Numbered from the stretch's first letter, positions 1-8,454 are shown. The stretch: 50,028 nt of DNA from an uncultured Pseudomonadota bacterium (GCA_903884105.1 CAISDJ010000031.1:1-50028), one strand, 5' to 3'. Program-made: numbers and translations. The notes: a model not told the origin generated them from the sequence alone.

Positions 1-1
1 C

Positions 2-346
2 CCCGTGCGGGCCGACGTGGCGATGACGGGCGAAATCACGTTGCGAGGACAGGTGCTGCCGATTGGTGGGCTGAAGGAGAAGCTGCTGGCCGCCCATCGG
101 GGTGGGATCAAGATCGTCCTTATCCCGGACGAGAACACCAAGGATCTCGCGGAGATTCCGCAGAACATCAAGGACCATATCGAGATCAGGTCGGTAAAGT
201 GGATCGACGAGGTATTGCAGGTTGCGCTGCAGAGCCAGCCTGTTCCGTTCGCGGTGGCTCCGGTGACCCCTGTGGTGCTTGCCGCGGAGAAGCCTCGTGC
301 CCGGCGTGCGGCTAAGCGCTCTGGAAAGCAGGTCAGGGCTCACTGA
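2..346 (+). CDS. lon: Lon protease, C-terminal fragment (cut by window edge)
   Basis: This is the last ~114 codons of the ATP-dependent serine protease Lon, which degrades misfolded and regulatory proteins in the cytosol. The visible part is the end of the proteolytic domain. The block [20 protein letters not shown] carries the catalytic lysine (the K of GGLKEK, partner of a serine that lies upstream outside the window). It is followed by the conserved HRGGIK and IPDEN segments. The tail is short, basic and alanine/arginine-rich, longer than the E. coli end. The reading frame is open to the left edge, so the real start lies outside. It is followed by a terminator and then hupB, the order seen in many gammaproteobacteria. 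Confidence 0.95.
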   Translation, partial: PVRADVAMTGEITLRGQVLPIGGLKEKLLAAHRGGIKIVLIPDENTKDLAEIPQNIKDHIEIRSVKWIDEVLQVALQSQPVPFAVAPVTPVVLAAEKPRARRAAKRSGKQVRAH

Positions 347-426
347 TCGACGATGATTGCGGTGCCCGGAATGGGCGGCGGGCGTGAGAACGGGGCGGCA
401 GGAAGCGGGCGCCGGCTCTCCCGCTT

Positions 427-455
427 GGCCTGCCTGGTGCCAGAAGGCCTTTTTT
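427..455 (+). terminator. Intrinsic terminator after lon
   Basis: GGCCT at 427-431 pairs with AGGCC at 445-449, with an inner CTG/CAG pairing between them, and a run of six T follows at 450-455. A larger alternative hairpin (397-409 with 420-434, GGCAGG-AAGCGGG against CCCGCTT-CCTGCC) overlaps it. The site lies between the lon stop and the hupB promoter, as expected for ending lon transcripts. Confidence 0.6.
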
Positions 456-461
456 ACATGG

Positions 462-491
462 TTGACCATTCCGGGGTAGCGCTGCTATAAC
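462..491 (+). promoter_or_regulatory. Probable sigma70 promoter of hupB
   Basis: The hexamers are TTGACC at 462-467 (5 of 6 to consensus) and TATAAC at 486-491 (5 of 6), with an 18-bp spacer. Transcription would start near 498, giving a leader of about 60 nt before hupB. It begins seven bases after the T-run of the lon terminator, so hupB looks independently transcribed. Confidence 0.6.
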
Positions 492-556
492 GCGCGCCCC
501 TGATAGCGGCGGGGACTTCCCCGCCACCCCTCGCGACTTGATTAAAGGAATCCACG

Positions 557-829
557 ATGAACAAAGGCGACCTGATTGATACGGTAAGCGCCCGCACGAA
601 TCTGCCGAAGGCGGACGCAGCCCAGGCCGTGGATGCTGTTTTTGACGCCATTACGACTGCGCTGAAGGCGGGCGATTCGGTTTCACTGGTTGGGTTTGGC
701 GCTTTCGCTGTGAAGGCCCGCGCTGAACGCTCCGGCCGCAATCCCCGCACTGGTGAAACGATCACCATCGCTGCGAGCCGGGTTCCCGGCTTCAAGGCTG
801 GCAAGGCTCTCAAGGATGCTGTAAATTAG
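557..829 (+). CDS. hupB: DNA-binding protein HU (beta type)
   Basis: This is a 90-residue histone-like protein, the normal HU length. It opens [11 protein letters not shown] and carries the DNA-inserting arm with the signature GRNPRTGE around residues 60-67, ending [15 protein letters not shown] dimers bend and compact DNA in the nucleoid. The purine-rich AAAGGAATCCACG just before the ATG includes a usable ribosome-binding site. The neighbours (lon upstream, ppiD downstream) match the classical lon-hupB-ppiD order, which favours the beta-type name over IHF; the lack of IHF-specific sequence agrees. Confidence 0.95.
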   Translation: MNKGDLIDTVSARTNLPKADAAQAVDAVFDAITTALKAGDSVSLVGFGAFAVKARAERSGRNPRTGETITIAASRVPGFKAGKALKDAVN

Positions 830-925
830 CGGGTCCTGGAGGGACGTACACGAAACCTGAAGGGCACGATTGTTTTGAGAGTTGCGGGCAATGAGGGAAG
901 TCCCCTGGTCGCCAGCGTCATGTGG

Positions 926-1001
926 GGGTGCTTAGCTCAGCTGGTAGAGCGTCGCCCTTACAAGGCGAATGTCGGCGGTTCGATCCCGTCAGCACCCACC
1001 A
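926..1001 (+). tRNA. tRNA-Val (anticodon TAC)
   Basis: The 76-nt gene includes an encoded CCA (999-1001). The acceptor stem is GGGTGCT (926-932) with AGCACCC (991-997). The D stem GCTC/GAGC, the anticodon stem TCGCC/GGCGA around CTTACAA (anticodon TAC), and the T-arm GGCGG-TTCGATC-CCGTC are all present. Confidence 0.97.
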
Positions 1002-1055
1002 ACTCTGCCGTCCGCTTCGGACAAGTCGTCGGTCAATAAGAAATCGGTTCAGCGC

Positions 1056-1132
1056 GGAGCGGTAGTTCAGTTGGTTAGAATACCGGCCTGTCACGCCGGG
1101 GGTCACGGGTTCGAGTCCCGTCCGCTCCGCCA
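1056..1132 (+). tRNA. tRNA-Asp (anticodon GTC)
   Basis: The 77-nt gene includes an encoded CCA (1130-1132). The acceptor stem is GGAGCGG (1056-1062) with CCGCTCC (1122-1128). The anticodon loop CTGTCAC gives anticodon GTC, and the T-arm CGGG-TTCGAGT-CCCG is intact. It lies 54 nt after the tRNA-Val gene with no obvious separate promoter, so the two are probably one transcript. Confidence 0.97.
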
Positions 1133-1192
1133 TTTCCGCATTCCGGCCCTTCCGGAGTGCGGGAGCTGATTCGCGATAAGTGACACGGATCT

Positions 1193-1221
1193 CTTGAGGG
1201 AACTGCTGCAGTTCCCTCAAG
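1193..1221. repeat. 29-bp near-perfect palindrome between tRNA-Asp and ppiD
   Basis: Two 14-base arms, CTTGAGGGAACTGC and GCAGTTCCCTCAAG, flank a single central T. In RNA this would form a strong hairpin after the tRNA pair, but no T-run follows. It could be a rho-assisted end or processing site for the tRNA transcript, or a dyad operator for ppiD. A 12-base direct repeat ATTCGCGATAAG occurs on either side, at 1169-1180 and 1301-1312; the second copy is inside ppiD. Confidence 0.5.
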
Positions 1222-1288
1222 GTCTTCCGAATCGCGGATCCATGAACCGGGCGCGCATCACTTTCTATTCGAGTCCCGCACACTCGCC

Positions 1289-3202
1289 ATGCTCCAAACA
1301 ATTCGCGATAAGATTTCGGGCTGGTTCGCAGCTGTCTTTCTCGGCGCGGTGGCGCTGGTGTTCGTCTTCTGGGGCATCGACTTTCAGGGCGGTGCCATTC
1401 AGGACGCGGCTAGCGTCAACGGCGAGAAGATATCCGCTGATTCGATGTTGCGTGCCTGGCAGGATCGCCAGAGCCAGCTCCAGCAAATGCTGCGCGCCGA
1501 ACTTCCCGCTGATCTCGTGAAGTCTCAGCAGGCTGCGCTGCTCGATGAGCGTATCCGCACGCTGCTGCTCACCCAGCGTGCGAAAGAAATGGGCTATCGC
1601 GTCAGCGACGAGGAAGTCGCACAGACCATTCTGGGATTCTCGGAATTGCAGGTGGATGGGCAGTTTTCCCGCGACCGGTATTCCGCGATTCTGAACCAGC
1701 AAGGCCGTACGGAAGCCCAGTTCGAGAGTGAGCTGCGGACCAATCTCGCCTTGAATCAGTTGCAGTCCAGCATTGCAACGTCGGCCTTCGTCACGCCGCG
1801 CGAACTCGAGCGTCGTCGGGGGCTGGAAAACGAGCAACGCGAAATCGAATATGCGGTGTTGCCGGCCACCGCCTTCGCGGCGGCCGTCAGCGTCACCGAG
1901 GCGGATATACAGGCCTGGTACGACAGCCACCTGTCCGACTACATGACCCCGGAATCCGTTGATGTCGAGTTTCTCGATCTGCGCCTCGCCGATGTCGAGC
2001 GCAGCGTTGCGGTAACGGAAGACGCGTTGAAGGGTTATTACGACCAGGCCAAGGACCGCTTCGCAACTCAAGAACGGCGTCGGGCGCGGCATGTCCTCAT
2101 CACCACCAGCGACAAGCTGGATGATGCCGGTGCCAAGAAGCTGGCCGAGGAAGTGCTCGCCAAGGCGCGGGCTGGCGAGGATTTCGCCAAACTGGCTGAA
2201 CTGTATTCACAGGATACCGGCTCAGCGAAGGCAGGCGGGGATCTGGGTTGGGCGACTCGTGGCATGTTCGTCGGGCCGTTCGAGGATGCGATCTTCGGCA
2301 TGACCGCTGGAGAACTGCGCGGCCCGGTCAAGACCGAGTTCGGCTACCACGTCATGCGCCTTGACGAGACTGAGGCTGGGCACCAGAAGGCATTCGACGA
2401 AGTGCGCGCCGAGATCGAACCGGAGTTCCGCAAGGAAAAGGCCCAGACCTCTTTCTACGAGCGCGGGCAGAAGATGGCGGACGAGTCGTTCGCCGCGTTG
2501 ACAGAACTCGGCACTGTCGCAACCTCACTTGGAATGGAGCTGAAGAAGGTTGCGGGTTTCACCCGGCAGGGCGGTGGAGAACTGGGCGCGGACGCGCAGA
2601 TCATTGCAGCCGCCTTTGGTGCCGAGGTTGCAGACCGCGGCCAGAACAGCCCTCTTGTTGCCGTGGGCGAGGATCGCGCGGTAGTCCTGCGCGTGAGTGC
2701 CCACAATCAACCCGAACAAAAGCCATTGTCGGCCGTCCGCGAGCCTATTCAGGCGCGCCTCCGCCAGAACGCAGCTCAGGATGCCGCGGCTCGCAAGGGC
2801 AATGAACTGGTGGCCCAGCTGGAAGGCGGGTCACAGACATGGGCACAGGCTGCGCAGCAGTTGAGCACCCAGTTGAAGGTGACTGCAGCCCCGCGCAAAT
2901 TCGTCGGTCGCCAGGACAAGGCAGTGCCGCCTGCAGTGCTGAAGACCACTTTCGCCCTGCCGCGGACTGCGCTGAAGCAAGGCCAGACCCGTTATCAGAC
3001 CAGTGCCATGGAAAACGGGGATTTCGTCGTGCTTGCCGTCACTGCACTGAAAGACGGCAATGCGAGCCAGGAGACTGCTGCCGAACGCGCGCAACGGGGA
3101 CGCCAGACGGCACAGCAGGTGGCGGCGGAAGAGTTCTCGGCCTATCTGGCTGAACTCGAACGCACCGCGAAGATCGAGCGCAATCTGTCGATCTTCCAGT
3201 AA
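1289..3202 (+). CDS. ppiD: Periplasmic chaperone / peptidyl-prolyl isomerase PpiD
   Basis: This 637-residue protein is close to the 623 of E. coli PpiD. It has one N-terminal membrane anchor (residues ~12-30, WFAAVFLGAVALVFVFWG) after a short basic cytosolic tip, so the bulk is periplasmic. A SurA-like N-terminal chaperone region (about 35-190) precedes a parvulin/rotamase domain at about 263-360, with RRARHVLI, DTGSAKAGGDLGW and FGYHVMRL as recognisable parvulin segments. A second chaperone half follows. Family role: holdase/foldase at the Sec translocon exit for outer-membrane and secreted proteins. It lies downstream of lon, hupB and two tRNAs and converges on fabI. Confidence 0.93.
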   Translation: MLQTIRDKISGWFAAVFLGAVALVFVFWGIDFQGGAIQDAASVNGEKISADSMLRAWQDRQSQLQQMLRAELPADLVKSQQAALLDERIRTLLLTQRAKEMGYRVSDEEVAQTILGFSELQVDGQFSRDRYSAILNQQGRTEAQFESELRTNLALNQLQSSIATSAFVTPRELERRRGLENEQREIEYAVLPATAFAAAVSVTEADIQAWYDSHLSDYMTPESVDVEFLDLRLADVERSVAVTEDALKGYYDQAKDRFATQERRRARHVLITTSDKLDDAGAKKLAEEVLAKARAGEDFAKLAELYSQDTGSAKAGGDLGWATRGMFVGPFEDAIFGMTAGELRGPVKTEFGYHVMRLDETEAGHQKAFDEVRAEIEPEFRKEKAQTSFYERGQKMADESFAALTELGTVATSLGMELKKVAGFTRQGGGELGADAQIIAAAFGAEVADRGQNSPLVAVGEDRAVVLRVSAHNQPEQKPLSAVREPIQARLRQNAAQDAAARKGNELVAQLEGGSQTWAQAAQQLSTQLKVTAAPRKFVGRQDKAVPPAVLKTTFALPRTALKQGQTRYQTSAMENGDFVVLAVTALKDGNASQETAAERAQRGRQTAQQVAAEEFSAYLAELERTAKIERNLSIFQ

Positions 3203-3309
3203 GGGTCGTAGGGGCCAGCGATCAGCGACTGGCGACTAGCCAAATAGTTGCTGACTGGGGCACTGGCCCTCCGGGCCAATCGCTCATCGCTAGTCGCTAT
3301 CCTGTCCCC
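3203..3309. other. Convergent ppiD/fabI intergenic region with degenerate inverted repeats
   Basis: The region holds GATCAGCGACTGGCGACTAG at 3220-3239, a partly inverted copy around 3277-3299 (CTAGTCGC pairs with GCGACTAG), and a tight hairpin TGGCCC-TCC-GGGCCA at 3264-3278. With both neighbouring genes ending here, it probably folds as a two-way transcription end, although no T-run supports an intrinsic terminator. The 20-base unit recurs after rnhA at 8271-8290 (16 of 20 identical, all differences transitions). Confidence 0.4.
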
Positions 3310-4101
3310 CTAGCCTTGCGATTCTGCGAAGGCCATTCCCACCGTGCTGAACCCGCCGTCCACGTAGACGATTTCGGCTGTGATGCCCGCTGCCAGGTCG
3401 GAACACAGAAATGCTGCGGCATTGCCGACGTCTTCGGCAGTGACATTGCGACGAATGGGAGCAGTGGCCGCGACGTGTCCCAGGATCTTGCGGAACCCGC
3501 CAATTCCCGCCGCCGCCAGTGTCTTGATCGGGCCAGCCGAAATGCCATTGACGCGAATTCCCAACGGTCCGAGGTCTGCTGCCAGAAAACGCACACTGGC
3601 TTCCAGGCTGGCCTTGGCGAGGCCCATGACGTTGTAGCTCGGTAGCGAGCGCACCGCACCGAGGTAGGTGAGCGTCAGGAACGCGCCTGCCCTGCCTTTC
3701 ATCAGCGGCACGGCTGCTTTGGCGATGGCCGTGAGGCTGTAGCTGGAAATGTCGTGAGCAATGCGGAAATTCTCGCGTGTCGTGGACTCGACGTAACTGC
3801 CGCGAATGGCATCCGTCGGTGCGAAGGCGACGGCGTGCACGATGATGTCGAGGCCATCCCATGTCTTGCCGAGTTCAGCGAAGGCAGACTGGATTTGCGC
3901 GTCGTCCGCGACATCCATCGGGAATACGGCCTTCGAGCCGAACTCGGCTGCCATGGCTTCCACGCGGTCCTTGAAGCGTTCCTGGTAGGTGAAAGCGAGC
4001 TCCGCGCCCTCGCGGCGCATGGCCTCGGCAATGCCGTAGGCGATCGAGCGTTCCGTGGCGAGACCGATGATCAGCGCGCGCTTGCCGGACAGAAAAGCCA
4101 T
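3310..4101 (-). CDS. fabI: Enoyl-[acyl-carrier-protein] reductase FabI (NADH)
   Basis: FabI reduces trans-2-enoyl-ACP in the last step of each fatty-acid elongation cycle in the cytosol. The protein is a short-chain dehydrogenase fold. The N-terminus [21 protein letters not shown] matches the family dinucleotide-binding start. The catalytic Tyr-x6-Lys is seen in [20 protein letters not shown] follows, and DGGFS is near the end. The ATG at 4099-4101 was chosen because MAFLSGK aligns with the family start and GGAG lies seven bases upstream; a TTG two codons earlier is possible. The protein is 263 residues, the usual length. It is transcribed toward ppiD and is probably a separate unit from mltD, which ends 145 bp upstream. 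Confidence 0.95.
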   Translation of the reverse strand: MAFLSGKRALIIGLATERSIAYGIAEAMRREGAELAFTYQERFKDRVEAMAAEFGSKAVFPMDVADDAQIQSAFAELGKTWDGLDIIVHAVAFAPTDAIRGSYVESTTRENFRIAHDISSYSLTAIAKAAVPLMKGRAGAFLTLTYLGAVRSLPSYNVMGLAKASLEASVRFLAADLGPLGIRVNGISAGPIKTLAAAGIGGFRKILGHVAATAPIRRNVTAEDVGNAAAFLCSDLAAGITAEIVYVDGGFSTVGMAFAESQG

Positions 4102-4246
4102 GAACAACTCCGTACTTGGTGGGTAATCCGCGTTGCCCGCTCCTGGCGGATCGGGCCGATCGCGGGCCAGAGAATAAGCTGATCAGCGGAGAAAGTGGAG
4201 CGGGGAACCGGATGGCCGCTCCGGGACGCTTGGGTCCCGGAGGGCG

Positions 4247-5884
4247 TCAACCGCCGAGGCGGCGTCGATCCTCGATATACATGACCAGCCGCTGGCCTGG
4301 CTTCAAGTCGTGCGCTGAACGCAGCTTGTTCCAGTTCAGGATGTCGTTGACCGCGACCTTGAACGTGCGCGCGATTCGCGACAGGGTATCGCCGGGCTTC
4401 ACGGTGTAGGTCAGCGGCTGCAGCCTGGGCGTTGCCGCCTCACTGGCGGCAAGCGTTGCGGAGGCCGGAATCTCCAGCTTCTTGCCAACCGCGAGTGTTG
4501 TACCGGTGCCGATCTCGTTCTGCGTCGCGAGCGCATCCAGCGTGATGCCGTGTGACTGCGCGATGCTCCAGAGCGTGTCGCCCTGCTTCACGGTGTGGCT
4601 GCTTCTCTTTTGAGCTTCCCGTGCGACTGCGAATGGTTCGGCCACTGCCATTGCGGTGGCTGCCGCTGGTGACCGGTTAGCTGCGGTGATCTTCCGCATG
4701 GCAGCGATCTTGCCAGGGTACGCGGTCACCACGAGTTCCTGGTCGGAATGAATGGTGTTACCACGCAGCCGGTTGGCCGTGCGCAACGCCTCGATGCTGA
4801 CGTCATAGCGCCGGGCAATGGCGCCCAGTGTTTCACCCGGACGAACTCGGTGGCTGACGACGCGCACCCGTTCGGTTGGCGGCAGGCTCAATAGCCCCGC
4901 CATCAGCCGCTCGGTGCGGTCGACGGGAACCAGCAGGCGGTGGGGGCCCTCGGGGTCCGTCACGCCGTGATTGAAGCCCGGGTTCAGCGCCACGAACTCT
5001 TCCTCGGGAAGGTCGACGAGTTTCCGTGCCACGTCGAGCTGGATCTGGCCACCCGTGTGGACCATCGCGAAATAGGGCCGGTCCGCGATCGGGGCAAACT
5101 GCAGGTTGTGAGCAAGCGGGTTCGCGACGATGCGCCGCATGGCCAGCAACTTCGGCACGTAGGCGCGAGTCTCGCGGGGCAAGGCAAGGCTGAAAAAATC
5201 GATCGGCTTGTTGGCGCGTTGGTTGGCAGCGATCTGCCGCGCGACGCTGGCTTCGCCTGCGTTATAGGCCGCGATGGCCAGTAGCCAGTCGCCGTCGAAC
5301 TCGTTCGAGAGGAACGTGAGGTAGTCAAGGGCCGCACGGGTGGACTCGATGACGTCGCGACGGCCGTCGTAGTACCAGTTCTGCTTGAGTCCGTAGCGCA
5401 CGCCCGTTCCGGGGATGAACTGCCAGAGTCCGGCAGCGCGAGCCCGTGAATAGGCGACGGGGTTATAGGCACTTTCGACGACCGGCAGCAACGCGAGTTC
5501 GAGGGGCATGCCGCGGGCTTCCAGTTCACCTACGATGTAGTGCAGATAGCGCTCGCTGCGGCGGAAGGTGCGGTCCAGATAGTCGGGATGGCTTGCGTAC
5601 CAGGCCACTTCCTGGTCGACGGAGGGATGTCTTGAGTCCGCGAGGAGAAAGCCTTCCCGGATCCGGTCGAGCAGGTCCCCCGGCTCAATGCGACCCGCGT
5701 CCATGGCGGGTTCGTCGGCCTGGATTTCCACGGAGTCGTTGGTGTGGAACTCGCGACTGGCGACTGCCGGATGTGCAATGGAGTCCGGTGGCTTGACGGC
5801 GGGAAGGGAGCTGCAGCCGGCAGCGCCCCATAGCGCCAGCAGGCTACCCAGCCAGAGCCCATTCATGCGTCCGCGAAACTGCAT
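4247..5884 (-). CDS. mltD: Membrane-bound lytic murein transglycosylase D with three LysM domains
   Basis: This 545-residue enzyme cleaves peptidoglycan glycan strands to 1,6-anhydro ends. The signal sequence ends in a lipobox-like AAGC (Cys24), suggesting a lipoprotein. The SLT domain spans about 115-260, with catalytic Glu137 in VVESAYNP, then AGLWQFIPGTG and AIAAYNAGE. Three LysM peptidoglycan-binding modules follow at about 346-388, 433-476 and 493-537, each beginning H/Y-x-V-x-x-G-[DE]-T-L. The start at 5884 overlaps the gloB stop by one base (TGATG), indicating translational coupling; Met7 is an alternative start. The gloB-mltD pairing is the same as in E. coli. Confidence 0.93.
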   Translation of the reverse strand: MQFRGRMNGLWLGSLLALWGAAGCSSLPAVKPPDSIAHPAVASREFHTNDSVEIQADEPAMDAGRIEPGDLLDRIREGFLLADSRHPSVDQEVAWYASHPDYLDRTFRRSERYLHYIVGELEARGMPLELALLPVVESAYNPVAYSRARAAGLWQFIPGTGVRYGLKQNWYYDGRRDVIESTRAALDYLTFLSNEFDGDWLLAIAAYNAGEASVARQIAANQRANKPIDFFSLALPRETRAYVPKLLAMRRIVANPLAHNLQFAPIADRPYFAMVHTGGQIQLDVARKLVDLPEEEFVALNPGFNHGVTDPEGPHRLLVPVDRTERLMAGLLSLPPTERVRVVSHRVRPGETLGAIARRYDVSIEALRTANRLRGNTIHSDQELVVTAYPGKIAAMRKITAANRSPAAATAMAVAEPFAVAREAQKRSSHTVKQGDTLWSIAQSHGITLDALATQNEIGTGTTLAVGKKLEIPASATLAASEAATPRLQPLTYTVKPGDTLSRIARTFKVAVNDILNWNKLRSAHDLKPGQRLVMYIEDRRRLGG

Positions 5885-6657
5885 CAGAACTGGTCCTTCC
5901 AGGCGCGTACGGCGGCGAAGACGGCCGTCTTGTCCATTAAACGCCGGCCAGCGTGGGCTTCTGCTGCTCTCTTCACATGGCCATCGTCGCAGCGCAGGAA
6001 CGGATTGATTTCGCGTTCCACGGCAATGGTGGATGGAACAGTGGGTTCATCGAGGCTGCGCTTCTTCATGCACTCTACTTCGTAAGCCAATGTGGCTGCA
6101 TTCGCCGGATCGGCTGCCCGGGCAAAGCGCAGATTGTTCATCGTGTACTCGTGGGTGCAGTACACCTTCGTCTCCCGCGGCAACTCCGCGAGGCGTGTAA
6201 GAGAGTCCAGCATCTGGGCAGGAGTTCCCTCGAAGAGCCGGCCGCAGCCCCCGCTGAACAGCGTATCTCCGCAAAAAACCGCTCCGTGTCCAACGTATGC
6301 GATGTGCCCGGCCGTATGGCCCGGTACGTCCATCACTCTGAAACCAAGACCCAGTTCAGCCAGTTCGATCTCATCGCCCTCGCCAAGCGGTCGACAGGGC
6401 CCCGGGATCGCTTCCCGTGCCGGCCCGAATACCGGAATTCCGAACTGGGCGACCAACGCCTCTACGCCCCCGGTATGGTCCCGGTGGTGGTGAGTGACGA
6501 GTACCGCAGTCAGGGTCAGTCCAAGCTCCCGGAGCGCATGTTCGACTGCCTGGCCGTCACCCGGGTCCACGGCAGCAACCCGGGATCGATCGGTCTTCCC
6601 GTGAATCAGCCAGATGTAGTTGTCGGCAAAAGCCCGGACAGGGGTCACTTCCAGCAT
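5884..6657 (-). CDS. gloB: Hydroxyacylglutathione hydrolase (glyoxalase II)
   Basis: This enzyme hydrolyses S-lactoylglutathione to lactate and glutathione, the second step of methylglyoxal detoxification. It is a metallo-beta-lactamase fold with the metal motif THHHRDHTGG near residues 52-61, then DVPGHTAGH, FCGDTLFSGGCGR and CTHEYT. The C-terminal substrate-binding part ends with MDKTAVFAAVRAWK. The start MLEVTPVRAF at 6655-6657 fits the family, giving 257 residues. The frame stays open upstream but that extension is unlike the family. The ribosome-binding sequence (AGAGG on the minus strand) lies inside the left arm of the 309-bp foldback element, which begins five bases upstream of the ATG. 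Confidence 0.94.
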   Translation of the reverse strand: MLEVTPVRAFADNYIWLIHGKTDRSRVAAVDPGDGQAVEHALRELGLTLTAVLVTHHHRDHTGGVEALVAQFGIPVFGPAREAIPGPCRPLGEGDEIELAELGLGFRVMDVPGHTAGHIAYVGHGAVFCGDTLFSGGCGRLFEGTPAQMLDSLTRLAELPRETKVYCTHEYTMNNLRFARAADPANAATLAYEVECMKKRSLDEPTVPSTIAVEREINPFLRCDDGHVKRAAEAHAGRRLMDKTAVFAAVRAWKDQF

Positions 6658-7100
6658 CGCCCGGGAACCTCTGATTGGCCTGTACGCACTCGCGACGGCG
6701 AGCCATTTCGTGCAGGGCGAGGCGCGATCGACCGCCCGTGTACTGCATGTACACAAGGGAGGAGCAACGCTGCCCTGCACGAAATGGATCCCGTCCCGAT
6801 CAAGGTATAAATAGTCATTTAATGGGTTGCGCCTCTAATCCTCTGCTGCGTCGTTACGGACCTTGCCGCCCTGTCCAATTAGACTTGGCCCGATATCGCC
6901 TGCGGCCCGATGCCTCGCAGCAGAGGAATGGAGACGCAACGCGAGCGCGTATAGGCCAATCAGAGGTTCCCTGACCCACCTGCCTAGCTGCCGCTCAGTG
7001 AGCCCGTAATTAACCATAGGGAGCCGGCTGGGGCAAGCGGAAAAAATCGAATAATCAACGAAGTAGGGGCCAATAGGGAAATGCCGTATCCTACGGGCCA
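6658..7100. other. Divergent gloB / methyltransferase intergenic region
   Basis: This 443-bp stretch has no convincing gene. Most of it (6663-6971) is the foldback element described separately. The remaining ~130 bp before the methyltransferase holds no convincing promoter hexamers; an AAAAAATCGAATAATC tract at about 7041-7056 is the most AT-rich part and may mark the promoter. Confidence 0.4.
6663..6971. repeat. 309-bp foldback element with nested inverted repeats (MITE-like)
   Basis: The outer arms 6663-6693 and 6941-6971 are inverted repeats with 29 of 31 bases matching (GGGAACCTCTGATTGGCC at the outside). Inside are two further hairpins: 6703-6718 with 6772-6787, a perfect 16-bp match (CCATTTCGTGCAGGGC), and 6826-6850 with 6916-6940, 22 of 25 matching. 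The second abuts the right outer arm. A small GTGTAC/GTACAC dyad sits at 6738-6754. The whole would fold as a three-way junction. No coding frame, transposase or clear target duplication was seen. An AT-rich island (about 6805-6823) could serve as a minus-strand promoter for gloB. Confidence 0.6.
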
Positions 7101-7829
7101 ATGGCTGCTCCGCTGCATGACTGGCTCGCGACTCCCCTGGGCCAACGCCTATACCAGCTTGAGTGCAAGCTGGTCGGGGAAGCGGTCGCCCAGGTGTTTG
7201 GCTGGCAGTTGCTGCAGATCGGAATCTGGGGCGAGGATGCCAGGCTGATTGCCGATGCCCGCACCCAGCGGAAGTCCGTCTTGGCGCGTCAGCACGGCGC
7301 GACGGTGGCGGTCCATTCAAGGGCCGATGCACTGCCCATCGCGTCCGATTCCGTCGACGCGGTGCTGCTGCCGCACACGCTGGAATACGAACCCGAACCC
7401 CACGACATCCTGCGCGAGGTCGAGCGAATCCTGCCCGGTGAGGGTCATGTCATCGTCCTGGGCTTCCGGCCGATGTCGCCCTGGGGATTCCGCTACGCGA
7501 GTTCCAGGCAGGGCTTCCCCCCTGGCGTCCAGCGGTTGATCAGCGAACGGCGCCTGCGGGACTGGCTCAAGCTGCTTGGCTTCGAAGTGGTCGACGCGCG
7601 GCGCTACCTGTTTACGTTGCCCTGGGGTAGCGAGGCACCGCGGGGGCAGCGATTGCTTGAATCTGCCGGCGAGAACTTCTGGCCTTTGCTGGCGGGGGCC
7701 TATCTCCTGAAGGCGAGGAAGCGAGTCTACTGCAAGACTCCGATCCGGTTGTCCTGGCGGCAGCGTGCGCGTGTGGTCGGCGGACTCCTGGAGCCCACCC
7801 GCCGGGGCGAAGAGCGTGACATCGCGTGA
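7101..7829 (+). CDS. yafS: YafS-like SAM-dependent methyltransferase
   Basis: This 242-residue protein has a class I methyltransferase core. The region [20 protein letters not shown] is the usual motif-II/post-II strand of Methyltransf_11-type enzymes, followed by the [18 protein letters not shown] strand. The substrate is unknown. Position is the main support for the name: in E. coli yafS lies between gloB and rnhA, exactly as here. The ATG at 7101 gives a natural N-terminus ([15 protein letters not shown]). The stop overlaps the rnhA start by four bases (GTGA), so the two are translationally coupled. Confidence 0.8.
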   Translation: MAAPLHDWLATPLGQRLYQLECKLVGEAVAQVFGWQLLQIGIWGEDARLIADARTQRKSVLARQHGATVAVHSRADALPIASDSVDAVLLPHTLEYEPEPHDILREVERILPGEGHVIVLGFRPMSPWGFRYASSRQGFPPGVQRLISERRLRDWLKLLGFEVVDARRYLFTLPWGSEAPRGQRLLESAGENFWPLLAGAYLLKARKRVYCKTPIRLSWRQRARVVGGLLEPTRRGEERDIA

Positions 7830-8272
7830 ATCCGGTCGTGATCTATACCGATGGCGCGTGCCGTGGCAATCCTGGCCCGGGAGGCTGGGGCGCCGTCTTG
7901 AGCGCAGGCGAGCACGTCAAGGAAATCAATGGTGCCGAGCCTGATACGACGAACAACCGGATGGAGCTGACCGCCGCCATTCGCGCCCTCAAGGCCCTGA
8001 ACCGCCACTGCCAGGTACGCATCTATACCGATTCGCAGTACGTGCGTACCGGCGTCACGGAGTGGCTTGAGCAATGGAAGGGGCGCAACTGGCGCACCGC
8101 GAGCCGCAAGCCAGTCAAGAATGTCGACCTTTGGCAGGCGCTGGACGCCGAGCTCTCGAGGCATACCATCGAATGGCACTGGGTAAAAGGTCACGCGGGC
8201 GTTCCCGGCAATGAACACGCGGACCGGCTTGCGAACGAAGCCATCGACGCACTGCTGAGCGATGCAAGGTGA
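7826..8272 (+). CDS. rnhA: Ribonuclease HI
   Basis: RNase HI cleaves the RNA strand of RNA-DNA hybrids and removes R-loops and primers. The 148-residue length is typical. The four acidic catalytic residues are visible: Asp9 ([11 protein letters not shown]), Glu47 (NNRMELTAA), Asp69 (YTDSQYV) and Asp133 ([10 protein letters not shown]). His123 of the KGHAG loop is also present. The start is GTG, overlapping the preceding stop by four bases. In E. coli rnhA and dnaQ are divergent neighbours; here they are co-oriented and separated by an aminotransferase gene and a repeat array. Confidence 0.96.
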   Translation: MNPVVIYTDGACRGNPGPGGWGAVLSAGEHVKEINGAEPDTTNNRMELTAAIRALKALNRHCQVRIYTDSQYVRTGVTEWLEQWKGRNWRTASRKPVKNVDLWQALDAELSRHTIEWHWVKGHAGVPGNEHADRLANEAIDALLSDAR

Positions 8273-8308
8273 TCAGTGATTGGTGACCAGTGACCGGTGG
8301 CCGGTTCA
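8271..8308. repeat. Degenerate GATCAGTGAY-type repeat after rnhA
   Basis: The unit GATCAGTGATTGGTGACCAG (8271-8290) overlaps the rnhA stop codon and is followed by TGACCGGTGGCCGG. It resembles the repeat between ppiD and fabI (3220-3239), differing only by four C/T transitions. It has a loose 7-8-base internal periodicity. This looks like a small dispersed intergenic repeat family. Confidence 0.4.
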
Positions 8309-8454
8309 GGACATCCTGACGGTGGGGATGAGTTGGGATGGCTGTAAACCATGCGTGCTTGAGAGCATACGCGCGCGAAATGATCAGGGCGTTTCAGTAC
8401 ACTCTCCTCCCAGCGCCGTATTCCTACCAGCAACCACCGACCACTTACTCTCCC

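Noticed and set aside
918-1301. Open minus-strand frame of 127 codons across the two tRNA genes
   Set aside because: It is the antisense reading of tRNA-Val and tRNA-Asp; phrases such as TGSNRRHSPCKGDALPAE are a well-known artefact of tRNA genes.
1265-2092. 275-codon minus-strand open frame inside ppiD
   Set aside because: It is antisense to a well-supported gene with clear domain motifs; long antisense frames are expected in GC-rich DNA.
6663-6971. Integron attC site
   Set aside because: The stems do not carry the RYYYAAC/GTTRRRY core sites, and no integrase or cassette genes are nearby.
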